DNA of 64,000 nucleotides from Paracoccaceae bacterium. Its GTDB lineage: Bacteria > Pseudomonadota > Alphaproteobacteria > Rhodobacterales > Rhodobacteraceae. A model generated the notes under the pieces. That model made no database searches, was not told the DNA's origin, and saw only the letters and a program-made list of their open reading frames with translations. The stretch's first letter is position 1. Each line of letters starts with the position of its first letter. The stretch spans positions 27,438-91,437 of the forward strand of contig JAUYQR010000022.1 in the NCBI GenBank assembly GCA_030697175.1. The letters are read 5' to 3'. Shown in pieces: positions 42,214 to 52,294 of the stretch. The position numbers and the translations under genes were made by a program.

Positions 42214-43389
42214 CTACGGCAGCGGTTGCACCCGAACGCCGCCACTGACGGCATCGCTTGGGTGCAGCACCACCAGATCTCCCGCCTCCAGCCCCTGCAA
42301 GACCTGCGCAAAGCTGTCGTTGCGTTCGCCGATCACGATGCGGCTGAGCAATGCCCGACCATCCCGCACCACAAAGGCGGCCCAGTCCGACCCGTCACGA
42401 AAGAGCGCCCCGACCGGGATTGTCAGCACATCCTTGCCCTCCCAGATGCGCAGCCCGGCCAGCACCCGAAAGCCGTGCCCTAGCGCCTGCCAGGTTTTGG
42501 GATCGCCGCCGAGCGAAAGGATCACCTCGACCCGCTGTTCCTCGATGCCAAGCGCGGAAACCTTGGTCACCGCAGCCGGCTCGATGCGGTCCACCCGGGC
42601 TTCAAGGTCCGGCCCGCCCCAGCCGTAGATCCGCGCGACTGCCCCCACCGTCGCGCGCACCGCATCGCGCGACAAAAGCTCCACCGCAATCTCAAGGGCA
42701 GCCGGATTGCCGATCTGTAGGATCGGCGTGCCAGCCTGCACCACCTGCTCGTCCTCGGTTGCCACGCGCAGGATGCGCCCGGCGACAGGGGTGACGATCT
42801 CGATGCAGCAGGCATCGTTGCCATTGCCGGCCGCCAGTACGGCGCGTGCGCTGTCACGCTCGCGCTCGCGCACGGCCAGGTTGGCCTTGGCGCTGGCAAC
42901 CATGGCCTCGGCGGTGCGCTGGGCCAGAACGGCATTGTCCAGCACCTGTTTCGACAGGGTCGCGCGGTCGAACAGGGTCCGCGCGCGGTCGGCCTCGCTT
43001 GTTGCATACTCCAGCGTTGCGTCGGCCTGCGCCAGTTGCGCGCGGGCCAGATCGACGGCGGCGGTAGCGGCGGCTTCGGCGGCTTCGGCCACCGCGCGCG
43101 ACCGGCTGTCCAGCAGCGCCGGGGCCGCCGGACCGATCCGCGCCACCACGTCGCCCGCCCGCACGGCATCGCCTGCATGCAGGGAAATCCGCTGCAACTT
43201 TCCGGCAATCGGGGCCGAAACGGTAAACACCTCGCGGATCTGCGCCTCGCCCTCGGCCTCGATCTCGACGCTGAGATCGCGGCGCGCGACGGCGGCGGTT
43301 TCGACCGATATGGCCTCGGGCAGGAAGGCCCAGACCAGAAGCGCCAGCACCCCCGCGCCCGCAATGATGAAAGGCAGATAGCGTCGCAT
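42214..43389 (-). CDS. HlyD-family periplasmic adaptor of an ABC exporter
   Basis: This 391-residue membrane-fusion protein has one N-terminal membrane segment (about 6-25), a lipoyl-like half with GEAQIREVFTVSAPIAGKLQ, a long helical hairpin (about 85-190, rich in Ala, Glu, Arg), and the returning half with PVAGRILRVATEDEQVVQAG. It ends with QGLEAGDLVVLHPSDAV. It connects the FtsX-type permease and ATPase encoded next to it to the periplasm. It starts 3 bases after the permease stop. Confidence 0.92.
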   Translation of the reverse strand: MRRYLPFIIAGAGVLALLVWAFLPEAISVETAAVARRDLSVEIEAEGEAQIREVFTVSAPIAGKLQRISLHAGDAVRAGDVVARIGPAAPALLDSRSRAVAEAAEAAATAAVDLARAQLAQADATLEYATSEADRARTLFDRATLSKQVLDNAVLAQRTAEAMVASAKANLAVRERERDSARAVLAAGNGNDACCIEIVTPVAGRILRVATEDEQVVQAGTPILQIGNPAALEIAVELLSRDAVRATVGAVARIYGWGGPDLEARVDRIEPAAVTKVSALGIEEQRVEVILSLGGDPKTWQALGHGFRVLAGLRIWEGKDVLTIPVGALFRDGSDWAAFVVRDGRALLSRIVIGERNDSFAQVLQGLEAGDLVVLHPSDAVSGGVRVQPLP

Positions 43390-43392
43390 GGC

Positions 43393-45759
43393 TTACTCCC
43401 GCGTTTTCAGAACGGCGATCATGTCAAGGCGGTTGATCCGGCCGCGCACCGCGATGGCCGACAAGAGCGCCGCCGCAATGACGATCAGACTGGCAGTGGC
43501 GTAGACTTCGCGCCCCATCACGAACGGCACCCGGTAAAGGTCGGACGAAAACGCCGCAACCATCGCCAGACCGATGCCATGCCCGATCAGCCAGCCCAAG
43601 GGCTGCGCCACCAGCACGACAACGGCCAGTTCTCCGAGGATCACGCCCGAGACTTCGGCTTGTGTAAAGCCAAGCACCCGCAGGCTGGCAAGCTCGCGCC
43701 CCTGTTCCGACAGCGCGATGCGCGAGAAATTGTAGACCACGCCCACCGCGATGATCCCGGCCAAGGTGACGTAGACGGTGATCATCACCGTGATGTTTTC
43801 GGCAAGGGTCTGACGAAAGCGCGACACGGTCAGGTCGGTCACGTTCATGAAGCCGGTTTTCGGTGCCTGCCGTGCGGCGGCAAAGAACGCGTCCTGCCCG
43901 GCCGGATCAAGGCTGACGTTGACGCCCGAAATCAACGCGCCTTCGCCCATCACGCGGTTCAGCGCGCCGATTTCCATTGCCGCGCCAAGCCCGACATAGC
44001 CGACCGAAATCCCGCTGACCGGCAGGTGCGACAGGCTGCGCCGGCCCTCCAGAAACTCCACCGTCACCAGATCGCCGCGCGCCACGTCCAGCGCCTTGGC
44101 CAATGCTTCGCTGAGGATCAGGCCGGCGCCGGGCATTGCCATCGGCACAAGGTCAGGCGACAGCGCGCGCGACAGGCGCGCATCCGCAGGCCGACCCTCG
44201 ATGGCCAGCCGCTTTGACCGCGCACCATGCGACAGCCGCGCGCCCACAACGCGGAACGGCTCGGCCGCCATCACACCCGGCATCCGGCGCACGTCCTGCA
44301 CCGCCGATGCCGGTTCCGCCCCGACAAAGGCGATCCGCACGTCCTGCCGCTCTGCCCGGGAAAAGGTGATGTCGATCATGTGGTCGATCGACCCGAACGA
44401 CCACAGCGATGCGACCAGGATCGCCACCGCCATCGCCACCCCCATGATGCTGGACAGGCTGCGCATCGGCCAGCGCAACAGGTGCCGCGCAATCATCCGC
44501 CCGGTCTGGCGCAGCGGCACCAGCCGCGCGGCCCACCCGGTGCGGCGGCGGAAATCTGCGGGGGCAGGAGGCGCCATCGCCACCGCCGGGGCCAGCCTCA
44601 GCACCGCCCGCACCGTTTGCAACGCCCCGCCGGTTGCGGCCGCCACGGTGATCGCGGCGGCCAGAACATAGATCTGCGGATCGCGGGTAAAGACAAGAAA
44701 CGGGAACGAAAAGAACCGCGCGTAAAGCTGCGCCATGCCGGCACCCAGCCACGCGCCCGCGACAAAACCGATCAGGCAGCCGATCACCGCAATGCAAAGC
44801 ACAAATTCCAGATAGTGTCCTGCGATGCTGCCGGGCCTGTAGCCAAGCGCCTTCAAAAGCCCGATCTGCTCGCGTTCCAGCGCCACGAGGCGTGACAGCG
44901 TCATGTGCAAAAGCATCGCCGCGACCAGAAGAAAGATTGGCGGCAGCACTTTGACCATCGCGCCAAGTTGCTTCAATTCGGCATCCAGAAATGCGTGTGA
45001 GGTCTGCTCGCTCCGCCCGGTCGCGCCGAGGCCGCCGTAGGGCGCGGTCAGCCGGTCCAGCGCCTCGATCACCCGTGTTTCAGAGGCGCCGGGGGCCAGC
45101 CGCAGCACAAGGTTGGAAAACGCACCGTCCAGATCATAGGCCGCCTCCAGCGTGGCGCGCGGCAGCCACGCGATGCCAAAGCGACGCGGGTCGGGCATCA
45201 TCTCGCCCGGTCCCAGCGCGTAGATGAATTCTGGCGACAGCGCGATCCCGGTCACCACGAGGTCGCGCCGTTTGCCGTTCATCACCACCGGCACCGTCGT
45301 TCCCGGCTGCAACCGGTGTGCGGCGGCAAACCCTTCGGAGACCACGATCTCGTCCGAGGCCAGCGGTTCGGGCAGGCGCCCCTGCCGCAGGTGCAGCCGG
45401 TTCAACCCGGCGTCAGGGTTCACCGGCAGCGACACCAGCAGGATCGACGCGGGTTCCACCATGTCGGGAAATTCGGGCCTGCCCAGCTTGACGATCCGCG
45501 CCTCGGCCTGCAGCACGCCGTCAATGGCCGCCACATCGCCCAAAAGCGCCAGTGGCGCCCGCGTGAGGTCAGCGAAAACATCGGCAAACCGGTAATCCGC
45601 GTAATACCGCGCCCGGGTTTCGGACAGCGAGGCATAGGCGCCATTGCCAAGGATCATCGTTGCGACCCCCGCCGCCAGCACCAGCGCAATCGCCAGCACC
45701 TGCGGCCAAAGCCTGCCAAGGTCGCGCAGAACCTTGCGGCGCAGGGGGGCGATCACCAT
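43393..45759 (-). CDS. FtsX-family ABC transporter permease (large, two FtsX domains)
   Basis: This 788-residue inner-membrane protein has one N-terminal membrane segment (about 18-40), a large periplasmic domain, a block of three segments (about 270-390), a second periplasmic domain, and a final block (about 660-785) ending [17 protein letters not shown]. The pattern is that of duplicated FtsX/MacB-like permeases. It works with the ATPase at 45753-46469 (7-base overlap) and the HlyD-type adaptor downstream. The exported substrate is unknown; lipids, glycolipids or toxins are typical. Confidence 0.92.
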   Translation of the reverse strand: MVIAPLRRKVLRDLGRLWPQVLAIALVLAAGVATMILGNGAYASLSETRARYYADYRFADVFADLTRAPLALLGDVAAIDGVLQAEARIVKLGRPEFPDMVEPASILLVSLPVNPDAGLNRLHLRQGRLPEPLASDEIVVSEGFAAAHRLQPGTTVPVVMNGKRRDLVVTGIALSPEFIYALGPGEMMPDPRRFGIAWLPRATLEAAYDLDGAFSNLVLRLAPGASETRVIEALDRLTAPYGGLGATGRSEQTSHAFLDAELKQLGAMVKVLPPIFLLVAAMLLHMTLSRLVALEREQIGLLKALGYRPGSIAGHYLEFVLCIAVIGCLIGFVAGAWLGAGMAQLYARFFSFPFLVFTRDPQIYVLAAAITVAAATGGALQTVRAVLRLAPAVAMAPPAPADFRRRTGWAARLVPLRQTGRMIARHLLRWPMRSLSSIMGVAMAVAILVASLWSFGSIDHMIDITFSRAERQDVRIAFVGAEPASAVQDVRRMPGVMAAEPFRVVGARLSHGARSKRLAIEGRPADARLSRALSPDLVPMAMPGAGLILSEALAKALDVARGDLVTVEFLEGRRSLSHLPVSGISVGYVGLGAAMEIGALNRVMGEGALISGVNVSLDPAGQDAFFAAARQAPKTGFMNVTDLTVSRFRQTLAENITVMITVYVTLAGIIAVGVVYNFSRIALSEQGRELASLRVLGFTQAEVSGVILGELAVVVLVAQPLGWLIGHGIGLAMVAAFSSDLYRVPFVMGREVYATASLIVIAAALLSAIAVRGRINRLDMIAVLKTRE

Positions 45760-46469
45760 GACACCTGATCCGGGCGCTTGCGGGTGGTGTTTACCGTGGT
45801 CTCGACGATCCGCCCGTCGGCAAAGCGCAAGGTGCGGTCGGCGATCTCGCGGATAGCGGCGTTGTGGGTGATGACCAGCGTCGTCGCCCCAATGGCGCGG
45901 TTCACCTCGGTCAGCGCTTCCAGCACGCGCACGCCGGTGGTGCTGTCCAGCGCCCCGGTCGGCTCGTCGCAGAACAAGAGTTCCGGCCGTTTGGCGATGG
46001 CGCGGGCAATCGCCACGCGCTGCTGTTCGCCGCCCGAAAGCTGTGCGGGAAAGTGGTCTTGCCGCGCCGACAGCCCCACCAGATCCAGCGCGTCAGCCGG
46101 GTTCATCGGATTGCGCGCGATTTCCGTCACCAGCGCCACGTTTTCCAGCGCGGTCAGGCTGGGGACCAGATTGTAGAACTGGAACACGAAGCCCACATGG
46201 TCACGCCGGTATTGGGTCAGACCGCGCTCGTCCAGCTCGGTCAGGTCGTGGTCGCGAAACTGCACCCGACCGGCCGAGGCCGAATCCAGGCCGCCAAGGA
46301 TATTCAGGAACGTCGACTTGCCCGACCCCGACGGCCCGAGGATCACCACGAATTCGCCCCGCACGGCGGCGAAATCCACGCCGCGCAAGGCGTGTACTTC
46401 CACCGGCCCGTTGCGGTAGACCTTGGTCAAGCCGCTTGCGCGGATGACGATGTCTGGGTCGTCGGGCAT
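45753..46469 (-). CDS. ABC transporter ATP-binding protein, MacB/LolD type
   Basis: This 238-residue ATPase has Walker [16 protein letters not shown] (about 46-60), Q-loop [19 protein letters not shown], signature [17 protein letters not shown], and Walker [14 protein letters not shown]. It is of the LolD/MacB group, which powers FtsX-type permeases. It is the first gene of the three-gene exporter operon. Confidence 0.95.
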   Translation of the reverse strand: MPDDPDIVIRASGLTKVYRNGPVEVHALRGVDFAAVRGEFVVILGPSGSGKSTFLNILGGLDSASAGRVQFRDHDLTELDERGLTQYRRDHVGFVFQFYNLVPSLTALENVALVTEIARNPMNPADALDLVGLSARQDHFPAQLSGGEQQRVAIARAIAKRPELLFCDEPTGALDSTTGVRVLEALTEVNRAIGATTLVITHNAAIREIADRTLRFADGRIVETTVNTTRKRPDQVSW

Positions 46470-46539
46470 CGGGGCTTTCCGTCAGGACGCGCCATGCTAC
46501 CCGATCCGCCGCGCCCGACCTTGACGCAGGTCAAGCCGG

Positions 46540-47379
46540 TCAGGCCCGCCCGCTGGCCCCAAGCCCGCGTATCACTGCCCGCGCCGCCGCCGTCACCGGT
46601 GCTTCGGTTTCACGCAGGATGGCGATGCGGTCGAACCGCGCCGCGTCGTGCGCCACCGCCGCGCGCAGCGCCGCGCCAAAGGCCATCCGCAGTTCGGTGC
46701 CGATGTTGAACTTGGCGATCCGGCTGGTCGCGGCCAGTGTCGCCCTTTCGGCCAAAGGCACGCCCGACCCACCGTGGATGACCAGCGCCACGTCGGTTGC
46801 CGCCTCGATCGCCCTGAGACGCGCGATGTCCAGCCCGCCGCCAGGCCCGGTCTGCAGATGCAGGTTGCCGATGGAAATCGCCATCGCATCGACGCCCGTC
46901 TCGCGCCCAAAGCGCGCCGCCGCTGCGGGGTCTGTCCCTGCCGACCGCTCGCCGCCCGCATAGCCGACAAACCCGATCTCGCCTTCGCAGGACGCCCCTG
47001 CCGCATGGGCAAGCCGCGCCACGGCAGCAGTCGCTGCGATGTTTTCCTCCAACGGCAGGCGCGAGCCGTCGAACATCAGCGAGGTGAACCCTGCGTCCAG
47101 TGCGGCGCGGCATTCGTCCAGCGACGTGCCGTGGTCCAGATGCGCCACCACCGGCACCGAGGCGTTGGCGGCCAGATGCCGGAACATCGCGCCCAGCACG
47201 GGCAGGGGCGTATGCGCCCGACACCCCGGCCCGGCTTGCAGGACCACCGGCGCGCGCTCGGCCTCAGCCGCGGCCACATAGGCGCGCATATCCTCCCAGC
47301 CAAGGCACACCAGCCCCGGCACCGCATAGCCCCCGGCCAAGGCAGGCCGCAGCACATCGGCAAGGGTGGCCAGCGTCAT
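46540..47379 (-). CDS. Class II aldolase of the inositol pathway (IolJ-like)
   Basis: This 279-residue class II fructose-bisphosphate-type aldolase has zinc-binding HLDHGTSLDECRAALDAG (about 80-97), GEIGFVGYAGGERS, and VIHGGSGVPLAERATLAATS. It is expected to split 2-deoxy-5-keto-gluconate 6-phosphate into malonate semialdehyde and dihydroxyacetone phosphate. Placement as last gene after iolD, iolC and iolB supports this rather than glycolytic FBP aldolase. Its start overlaps the iolB stop by 4 bases. Confidence 0.88.
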   Translation of the reverse strand: MTLATLADVLRPALAGGYAVPGLVCLGWEDMRAYVAAAEAERAPVVLQAGPGCRAHTPLPVLGAMFRHLAANASVPVVAHLDHGTSLDECRAALDAGFTSLMFDGSRLPLEENIAATAAVARLAHAAGASCEGEIGFVGYAGGERSAGTDPAAAARFGRETGVDAMAISIGNLHLQTGPGGGLDIARLRAIEAATDVALVIHGGSGVPLAERATLAATSRIAKFNIGTELRMAFGAALRAAVAHDAARFDRIAILRETEAPVTAAARAVIRGLGASGRA

Positions 47380-48215
47380 TTGAACTTGGCCACCATGTCC
47401 ATGATCCCCGGAATGGTGTGAAGCTGCGCGGCGTGCGTCGGCTGGAAATGCTGCTTCAGGCTGCGCTGGCTAAGCCCGCCGAGGATGGTGAAATAATACA
47501 TCTCGTAGCCCGGCAGCACGCAGCAGGGGTGATAGCCGCTGTCGATCAGCACGGTGGAGCGGTTCATGATGTGATAGGCGTCGCCCGGTTCGTTATCCAC
47601 CCGCTGCAGCATCTGCAGGCCCGAGCCGTAGTCGGGCCGGAAGCGGAAGTTGTAACATTCGTCATGCCGGGTTTCTTCGGGCAAGCGGTCCGTGTCGTGC
47701 TTGTGGCTTGGAAACCCCGACCAGCCGCCTGCGCCGACGGTGAAAAGCTCCGATACCAGCAACCGCCCGACACGGTCGTGGTAGGCGGCACCGAGAATAT
47801 GCTTGATCTTGCGGTGCGTCTTGGTGTCGTCCGACCCGTATTGCACGCGGTCGATATCCGCCGCCCGCACCGCGAACGGGCGCAGAGTTTCGGCAAACTT
47901 GGCGCCGGCGATGAACACCTCGGTCTCGGTCAGTGCGGTGATCCGCGCGCCGCTGCCCGATGGCACGTAAACGCCTTCGGGTTCGCCGTCCCAGACATCC
48001 ACGCCCCGGTTGCCGATGGCGGCAAACGTCTCGCCCATCGTCTCCACCGTCACGGTGCCGGTCGCTGGCACCACGCAGGTTTCATGGCCCGCCACGCGGT
48101 AGTCGAAATGCCCGCCCGCGCGCAGCCGCACGATGTTGAAGTAGACCAAGGGCACACGCGCGTCGTCGACATCGACGATGGGGCGGTTCTGGTTGTCGTG
48201 GGGGGCGATGTGCAT
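47376..48215 (-). CDS. iolB: 5-deoxy-glucuronate isomerase IolB
   Basis: This 279-residue cupin-fold isomerase converts 5-deoxy-glucuronate to 2-deoxy-5-keto-gluconate in inositol breakdown. The second cupin shows WSGFPSHKHDTD and ETRHDECYNFRFRPDYGSG, where His and Glu bind metal. YHIMNRSTVLIDSGYHPCCV and GYEMYYFTILGG are typical. The start at 48215 gives the family N-terminus. Confidence 0.93.
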   Translation of the reverse strand: MHIAPHDNQNRPIVDVDDARVPLVYFNIVRLRAGGHFDYRVAGHETCVVPATGTVTVETMGETFAAIGNRGVDVWDGEPEGVYVPSGSGARITALTETEVFIAGAKFAETLRPFAVRAADIDRVQYGSDDTKTHRKIKHILGAAYHDRVGRLLVSELFTVGAGGWSGFPSHKHDTDRLPEETRHDECYNFRFRPDYGSGLQMLQRVDNEPGDAYHIMNRSTVLIDSGYHPCCVLPGYEMYYFTILGGLSQRSLKQHFQPTHAAQLHTIPGIMDMVAKFK

Positions 48216-48225
48216 CTGCGTCCTC

Positions 48226-49203
48226 TCAGGCCGTGGGGCCGCTGTGATCGGCAAGGAAAGCGTCAAGTTCCGCGATCGTTGGCATCGCCGGGGCGCAGCC
48301 GACACGTGCGACCACCATCGCGGCGGCGGCTGATCCGCGCAAGACGGCGTCGCGGACGGGAAGGCCTCGCGCAAGGCCCGCGATCATGGCGCCAAGAAAG
48401 CTGTCGCCCGCGCCGGTCGGCTTCAGCGCCTTGGTCGGATAGATGCCGGTGTGGAACTCGCCATCGGGCGCAAGGGTCACGGCACCCTTCTCGCCCATCT
48501 TGTAGACCACCAGCCGCGCCCCGCCGCGCACCAGATCGCGCGCCTTGTCGAGGCCGCGGTCTGCATGACCGGCCATGAAACCGAATTCCACATCGTTGCC
48601 CACGATCACGTCGCAGAGGCCACCGGCGCGGGAGCAGACTTCCTCTGCCACGTCGGGCGAGGGCCAGGAATAGGGGCGATAGTCGACGTCGAAGATCAGC
48701 GGCACCCCGGCGGCCCGCGCCAGATCGAAGGCACGGAACGCGGCGCTGCGCGACGGTTCTGCCGCCAGCACCGTGCCGGTGGTGATCAGGGCCGAAAAGC
48801 TGGAGTAATCAACCGCTTCCACATCGGCCAGCGACATCGCGAAATCGGCAGCGTTGTTGCGGTAGATCACGGATTGGCAATCTTGAAGCCGCGTTTCCAC
48901 GACAGCAAGCGAGTTCCGCACTTCGCCCGCCACGCTGCGCACATGGCGGCGGTCGATCCCGTAGGCGTCCAACTGGTTCAGGCAGAACCGCCCCACCGCA
49001 TCATCCGACACGCAGGTCATCAGCGCCGCGCGACACCCCTGCCGCACCAGCGCGACAGCGATGTTCGCCGATGATCCACCCAGCGCCGTGGAAAACCGCG
49101 TGGCCTCCTCCACCCGCGTTCCCGGCGGATCGGCGTAAAGGTCCATGCCCGCGCGCCCGATCACCAGAAGCGGCCGTTCGGCAAGGCGCGACAGGTCGGC
49201 CAT
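48226..49203 (-). CDS. iolC: 5-dehydro-2-deoxygluconokinase IolC
   Basis: This 325-residue PfkB-type sugar kinase phosphorylates 2-deoxy-5-keto-gluconate. Family features are RAGMDLYADPPGTRVEEATR and ALGGSSANIAVALVRQGCRA near the N-terminus, FDVDYRPYSWPSPDVA, and the ATP/catalytic motif KPTGAGDSFLGAMIAG. The start codon shares one base with the iolD stop (TGATG). Confidence 0.94.
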   Translation of the reverse strand: MADLSRLAERPLLVIGRAGMDLYADPPGTRVEEATRFSTALGGSSANIAVALVRQGCRAALMTCVSDDAVGRFCLNQLDAYGIDRRHVRSVAGEVRNSLAVVETRLQDCQSVIYRNNAADFAMSLADVEAVDYSSFSALITTGTVLAAEPSRSAAFRAFDLARAAGVPLIFDVDYRPYSWPSPDVAEEVCSRAGGLCDVIVGNDVEFGFMAGHADRGLDKARDLVRGGARLVVYKMGEKGAVTLAPDGEFHTGIYPTKALKPTGAGDSFLGAMIAGLARGLPVRDAVLRGSAAAAMVVARVGCAPAMPTIAELDAFLADHSGPTA

Positions 49204-51065
49204 CACACGCCCCGCCGCTGACCCGAGCGTCCGGCTTCGACCTCGGCGTGCTTGTCGCGCACCGAAGCTGTGGCCGAAACTTCGGCCGTCCCGATCTCCC
49301 ACCACGCGTGGCCCTGCGTCGTCCAGCCTTCGTAGGGATCGACCTGCATCACGATCACGCTGGTCCTGGCCGCAGCCTTGGCGCGCTGGAACGCCTCGGC
49401 CAGCGCGGCCGGGTTCGCCACGGTTTCGGCATGTGCCCCCATCGCGCGGGCGTGGGCTTCGAAATCCACCGCGAACGGCTCCGCCACTGTCGGGCAATCG
49501 GCGATCAGGTTGTTGAAGCTGGCCTGCCCGGTGTTGTTCTGCAGCTTGTTGATCACCGCAAACCCGCCGTTGTCCAGCACCAGCACGATCAGCTTCTTGC
49601 CCGTCAGCACCGAGGAATAGATGTCGGAGTTCATCAACAGGTAACTGCCGTCGCCGACGAACACGATGGTATCCCGCTCTGCCTCCTGTTCGCTTTGCGC
49701 AATCCGCGCGCCCCAGCCGCCGGCGATTTCATACCCCATGCAGGAAAAGCCGAATTCCACGTCAACCGTGCCGATACCCAGCGTGCGCCAGTTCGCGGTT
49801 ACCTCGGCAGGCAGACCGCCCGCCGCCGTCACCACCCGGTCGCGAGGGTGGCACAGCGCGTTCACCACGCCGATCGCCTGGGCGTAGGAGTTCGGTCGGT
49901 TGCCATGCGCCACGTTGCCCGCAACGTAGGTGTCCCACGCCTTGCGCTCGGCTTGCGCGCGGGCGGTCCAGTCGGCTGCCGCGCGGTGTCCGCCCAAGCC
50001 AGCCCCCAGCGCGGCAAGCCCCAGCTTTGCATCCCCCACCACGGCCAGCGACTGATGCTTGGCCGCATCATGCCGCCCGGCGTTCAGCCCGATCAGGCGG
50101 GCATCGGGCGCGAACACCGTCCATGACCCGGTGGTGAAATCCTGCAACCGCGTGCCGACGGCCAGCACCACATCCGCCGCCCCCGCGATGGTATTGGCGC
50201 TGTCTGATCCGGTGACGCCAAGCGGGCCGATGTTCAGCGGGTGATCCGACAGCAGGTTCGCCCGTCCCGCGATGGTCTCGACCACGGGAATCCCCTGCGC
50301 CTCGGCAAGGGCCGTCAACTCTGCCACCGCGCCGGAATACTGCACCCCGCCGCCCGCCACGATCACCGGGCGCTTGGCGGCGCGCAGCAGCGCCACCGCT
50401 TCGGCGATTTCCAGCGTGTCGGGGGCCTGCCTGCGGATCCGGTGCACGCGCTTGGCGAAGAACGCGGTCGGGTAATCATGGGCCCAGCCCTGCAAATCCT
50501 GCGGCAGGCCAAGGAACGCCGGCCCGCAATCGGCGGGGTCAAGCATGGTGGCCAGTGCGGCGGGCAACGACTGCAGGATCTGCGCCGGGTGCGTGATCCG
50601 GTCCCAAAAGCGGCTGACCGCCTTGAAGGCGTCGTTCACGCCGATGGTCGGATTGCCGAAGTGTTCAAGCTGTTGCAGCACCGGGTCGGGCAGGCGGGTC
50701 AGGAACGTATCGCCGCACAGCATCAGCATCGGCAGGCGGTTGGCATGGGCCAGCGCCGCCGCCGTCAGCAGGTTCGCCGTTCCCGGCCCGGCGCTGGCGG
50801 TGCAGAACATGAAGCGGCGGCGCAGGTGATACTTGGCATAGGCCGCCGCCGCAAAGCCCATGCTTTGTTCGTTCTGCCCGCGGTAAAGGGGCATCTCGGC
50901 CTGCACCGGATAAAGCGCCTCGCCCAGACACGGCACGTTGCCGTGGCCGAAAATCCCGAAGCCGCCGCCGCAGATCCGCGTCTCGACCCCGTCGATCTCG
51001 ATGAACTGGGCCATCAGCCAGCGCACGATTGCCTGCGCCACGGTCAGCCGGATGCTGTCACTCAT
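49203..51065 (-). CDS. iolD: 3D-(3,5/4)-trihydroxycyclohexane-1,2-dione hydrolase IolD
   Basis: This 620-residue TPP-dependent enzyme opens the inositol-derived ring to 5-deoxy-glucuronate. Features: GNVPCLGEALYPVQAEMPLY, YRGQNEQSMGFAAAAYAKYH near the N-terminal PYR domain, and the TPP motif VFVGDGSYLLMNSDIYSSVL with NGGFAVINKLQ. Length and sequence match IolD. The start at 51065 is preferred; an open frame continues to 51098. It is the first gene of the minus-strand iol operon, opposite the dehydrogenase gene across the palindromic operator. Confidence 0.95.
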   Translation of the reverse strand: MSDSIRLTVAQAIVRWLMAQFIEIDGVETRICGGGFGIFGHGNVPCLGEALYPVQAEMPLYRGQNEQSMGFAAAAYAKYHLRRRFMFCTASAGPGTANLLTAAALAHANRLPMLMLCGDTFLTRLPDPVLQQLEHFGNPTIGVNDAFKAVSRFWDRITHPAQILQSLPAALATMLDPADCGPAFLGLPQDLQGWAHDYPTAFFAKRVHRIRRQAPDTLEIAEAVALLRAAKRPVIVAGGGVQYSGAVAELTALAEAQGIPVVETIAGRANLLSDHPLNIGPLGVTGSDSANTIAGAADVVLAVGTRLQDFTTGSWTVFAPDARLIGLNAGRHDAAKHQSLAVVGDAKLGLAALGAGLGGHRAAADWTARAQAERKAWDTYVAGNVAHGNRPNSYAQAIGVVNALCHPRDRVVTAAGGLPAEVTANWRTLGIGTVDVEFGFSCMGYEIAGGWGARIAQSEQEAERDTIVFVGDGSYLLMNSDIYSSVLTGKKLIVLVLDNGGFAVINKLQNNTGQASFNNLIADCPTVAEPFAVDFEAHARAMGAHAETVANPAALAEAFQRAKAAARTSVIVMQVDPYEGWTTQGHAWWEIGTAEVSATASVRDKHAEVEAGRSGQRRGV

Positions 51066-51129
51066 TCGTCCCTCGTTCTCGACTGCCCGCAAAGCCACTT
51101 GCGCGCTATGGTGAGTGAGGATACATCTT

Positions 51130-51145
51130 TTGCAACCGGTTGCAA
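51130..51145. promoter_or_regulatory. Perfect 16-bp LacI-type operator in the divergent iol promoter
   Basis: TTGCAACCGGTTGCAA is a perfect palindrome with a central CpG, as LacI-family operators have. It lies between iolD (start 51065) and the divergent dehydrogenase (start 51172), so one bound repressor could cover both promoters. The LacI-type gene at 54330-55325 is the likely binder. Confidence 0.75.
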
Positions 51146-51171
51146 TACCGGCATCGGAAGGAGTTTCAGGC

Positions 51172-52287
51172 GTGACCGAGATCGGGATCGGACTTGTCGG
51201 GGGCGGCTACATGGGCAAGGCCCACGCGGTCGCCTATTCTGCCGTTGCTGCGGTGTTCGACACCCCGCTTCGCCCCCGGCTGGAACTGATCGCAGCCTCC
51301 AGCCCCGCGTCTGCCGAAGGCTACCGCCGCGCCTATGGCTTTGCCCGCGCCGCGCGCGACTGGCAGGCACTGGTGGCCGACCCGAAGGTTCAGGCCGTGG
51401 TCATCGCCTCGCCCCAGTCCACCCACCGCGCGATTGCCGAAGCGGCCTTTGCAGCCGGCAAGCCGGTGTTCTGCGAAAAGCCGCTGGGCGCCTCGCTTGA
51501 GGATGCGAAGGCCATGGTCGCGGCGGCGGAAGCCAGCGGTTTGCCGAACATGATCGGCTTCAACTATGTCCGCACGCCTGCCTCGCAGTTTGTCATCCAG
51601 CTTCTTGCCAAGGGTGCCATTGGCGACCTGACATGGTTTCGCGGCGAACATACCGAGGATTTTCTGGCCGATCCCGCCCTTCCCGCCACCTGGCGAACCT
51701 CGGGCCGCGCCAACGGCTGCATGGGCGACCTGGCACCGCATCCGATCAACTGCCTCCTGGCGCTGATGGGGCCGGTCGCCGAACTTTCCGCCCGGATCGA
51801 AACCGTCCACGCCACCCGCCCTGGCACCAACGGTCCCGCCCCGGTTGACAATGACGATCAGGCACAACTGATGCTGCGCTTTGCGAGCGGGGTGATGGGC
51901 CACCTGTTCGTCAGCCGCGTCGCCACCGGGCGCAAGATGGGCTACGCCTACGAGATCCACGGCACCAAGGGCGCGATCCGCTTTGACCAGGAAGATCAGA
52001 ACGCCGTCCACCTTTATCGCGCCGAAGGGCCGGAGGCGACGCGCGGCTTTACCCGCATCCTGACCGGCCCCGCCCATCCGAACTACGCCGCCTTCTGCCA
52101 GGGCCCGGGCCACGGCACCGGCTATCAGGATCAGATCATCATCGAGGCGCGGGATTTCCTGCACGCCATCGCCAGCGGCAAACCGGTCTGGCCCACGTTC
52201 CGCGACGGTCTGGCCGTTTCCCGGATCATCGACACCGCCTTCAAGGCATCCGACGACGGCTGCTGGCACGCCGTTGCGCAAACATGA
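51172..52287 (+). CDS. Gfo/Idh/MocA-family dehydrogenase, probable inositol dehydrogenase
   Basis: This 371-residue NAD(P)-dependent enzyme has IGIGLVGGGYMGKAHAVAYS at the cofactor site (4-23), the catalytic-domain motif FCEKPLGASLEDAKAMVAAA with the EKP signature, and a C-terminal substrate barrel. The start is a GTG preceded by GGAAGGAG. It starts the plus-strand iol operon. Myo- or scyllo-inositol is the likely substrate given iolB, iolC and iolD; some relatives use other sugars. Confidence 0.9.
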   Translation: MTEIGIGLVGGGYMGKAHAVAYSAVAAVFDTPLRPRLELIAASSPASAEGYRRAYGFARAARDWQALVADPKVQAVVIASPQSTHRAIAEAAFAAGKPVFCEKPLGASLEDAKAMVAAAEASGLPNMIGFNYVRTPASQFVIQLLAKGAIGDLTWFRGEHTEDFLADPALPATWRTSGRANGCMGDLAPHPINCLLALMGPVAELSARIETVHATRPGTNGPAPVDNDDQAQLMLRFASGVMGHLFVSRVATGRKMGYAYEIHGTKGAIRFDQEDQNAVHLYRAEGPEATRGFTRILTGPAHPNYAAFCQGPGHGTGYQDQIIIEARDFLHAIASGKPVWPTFRDGLAVSRIIDTAFKASDDGCWHAVAQT

Positions 52288-52294
52288 GGACCAC

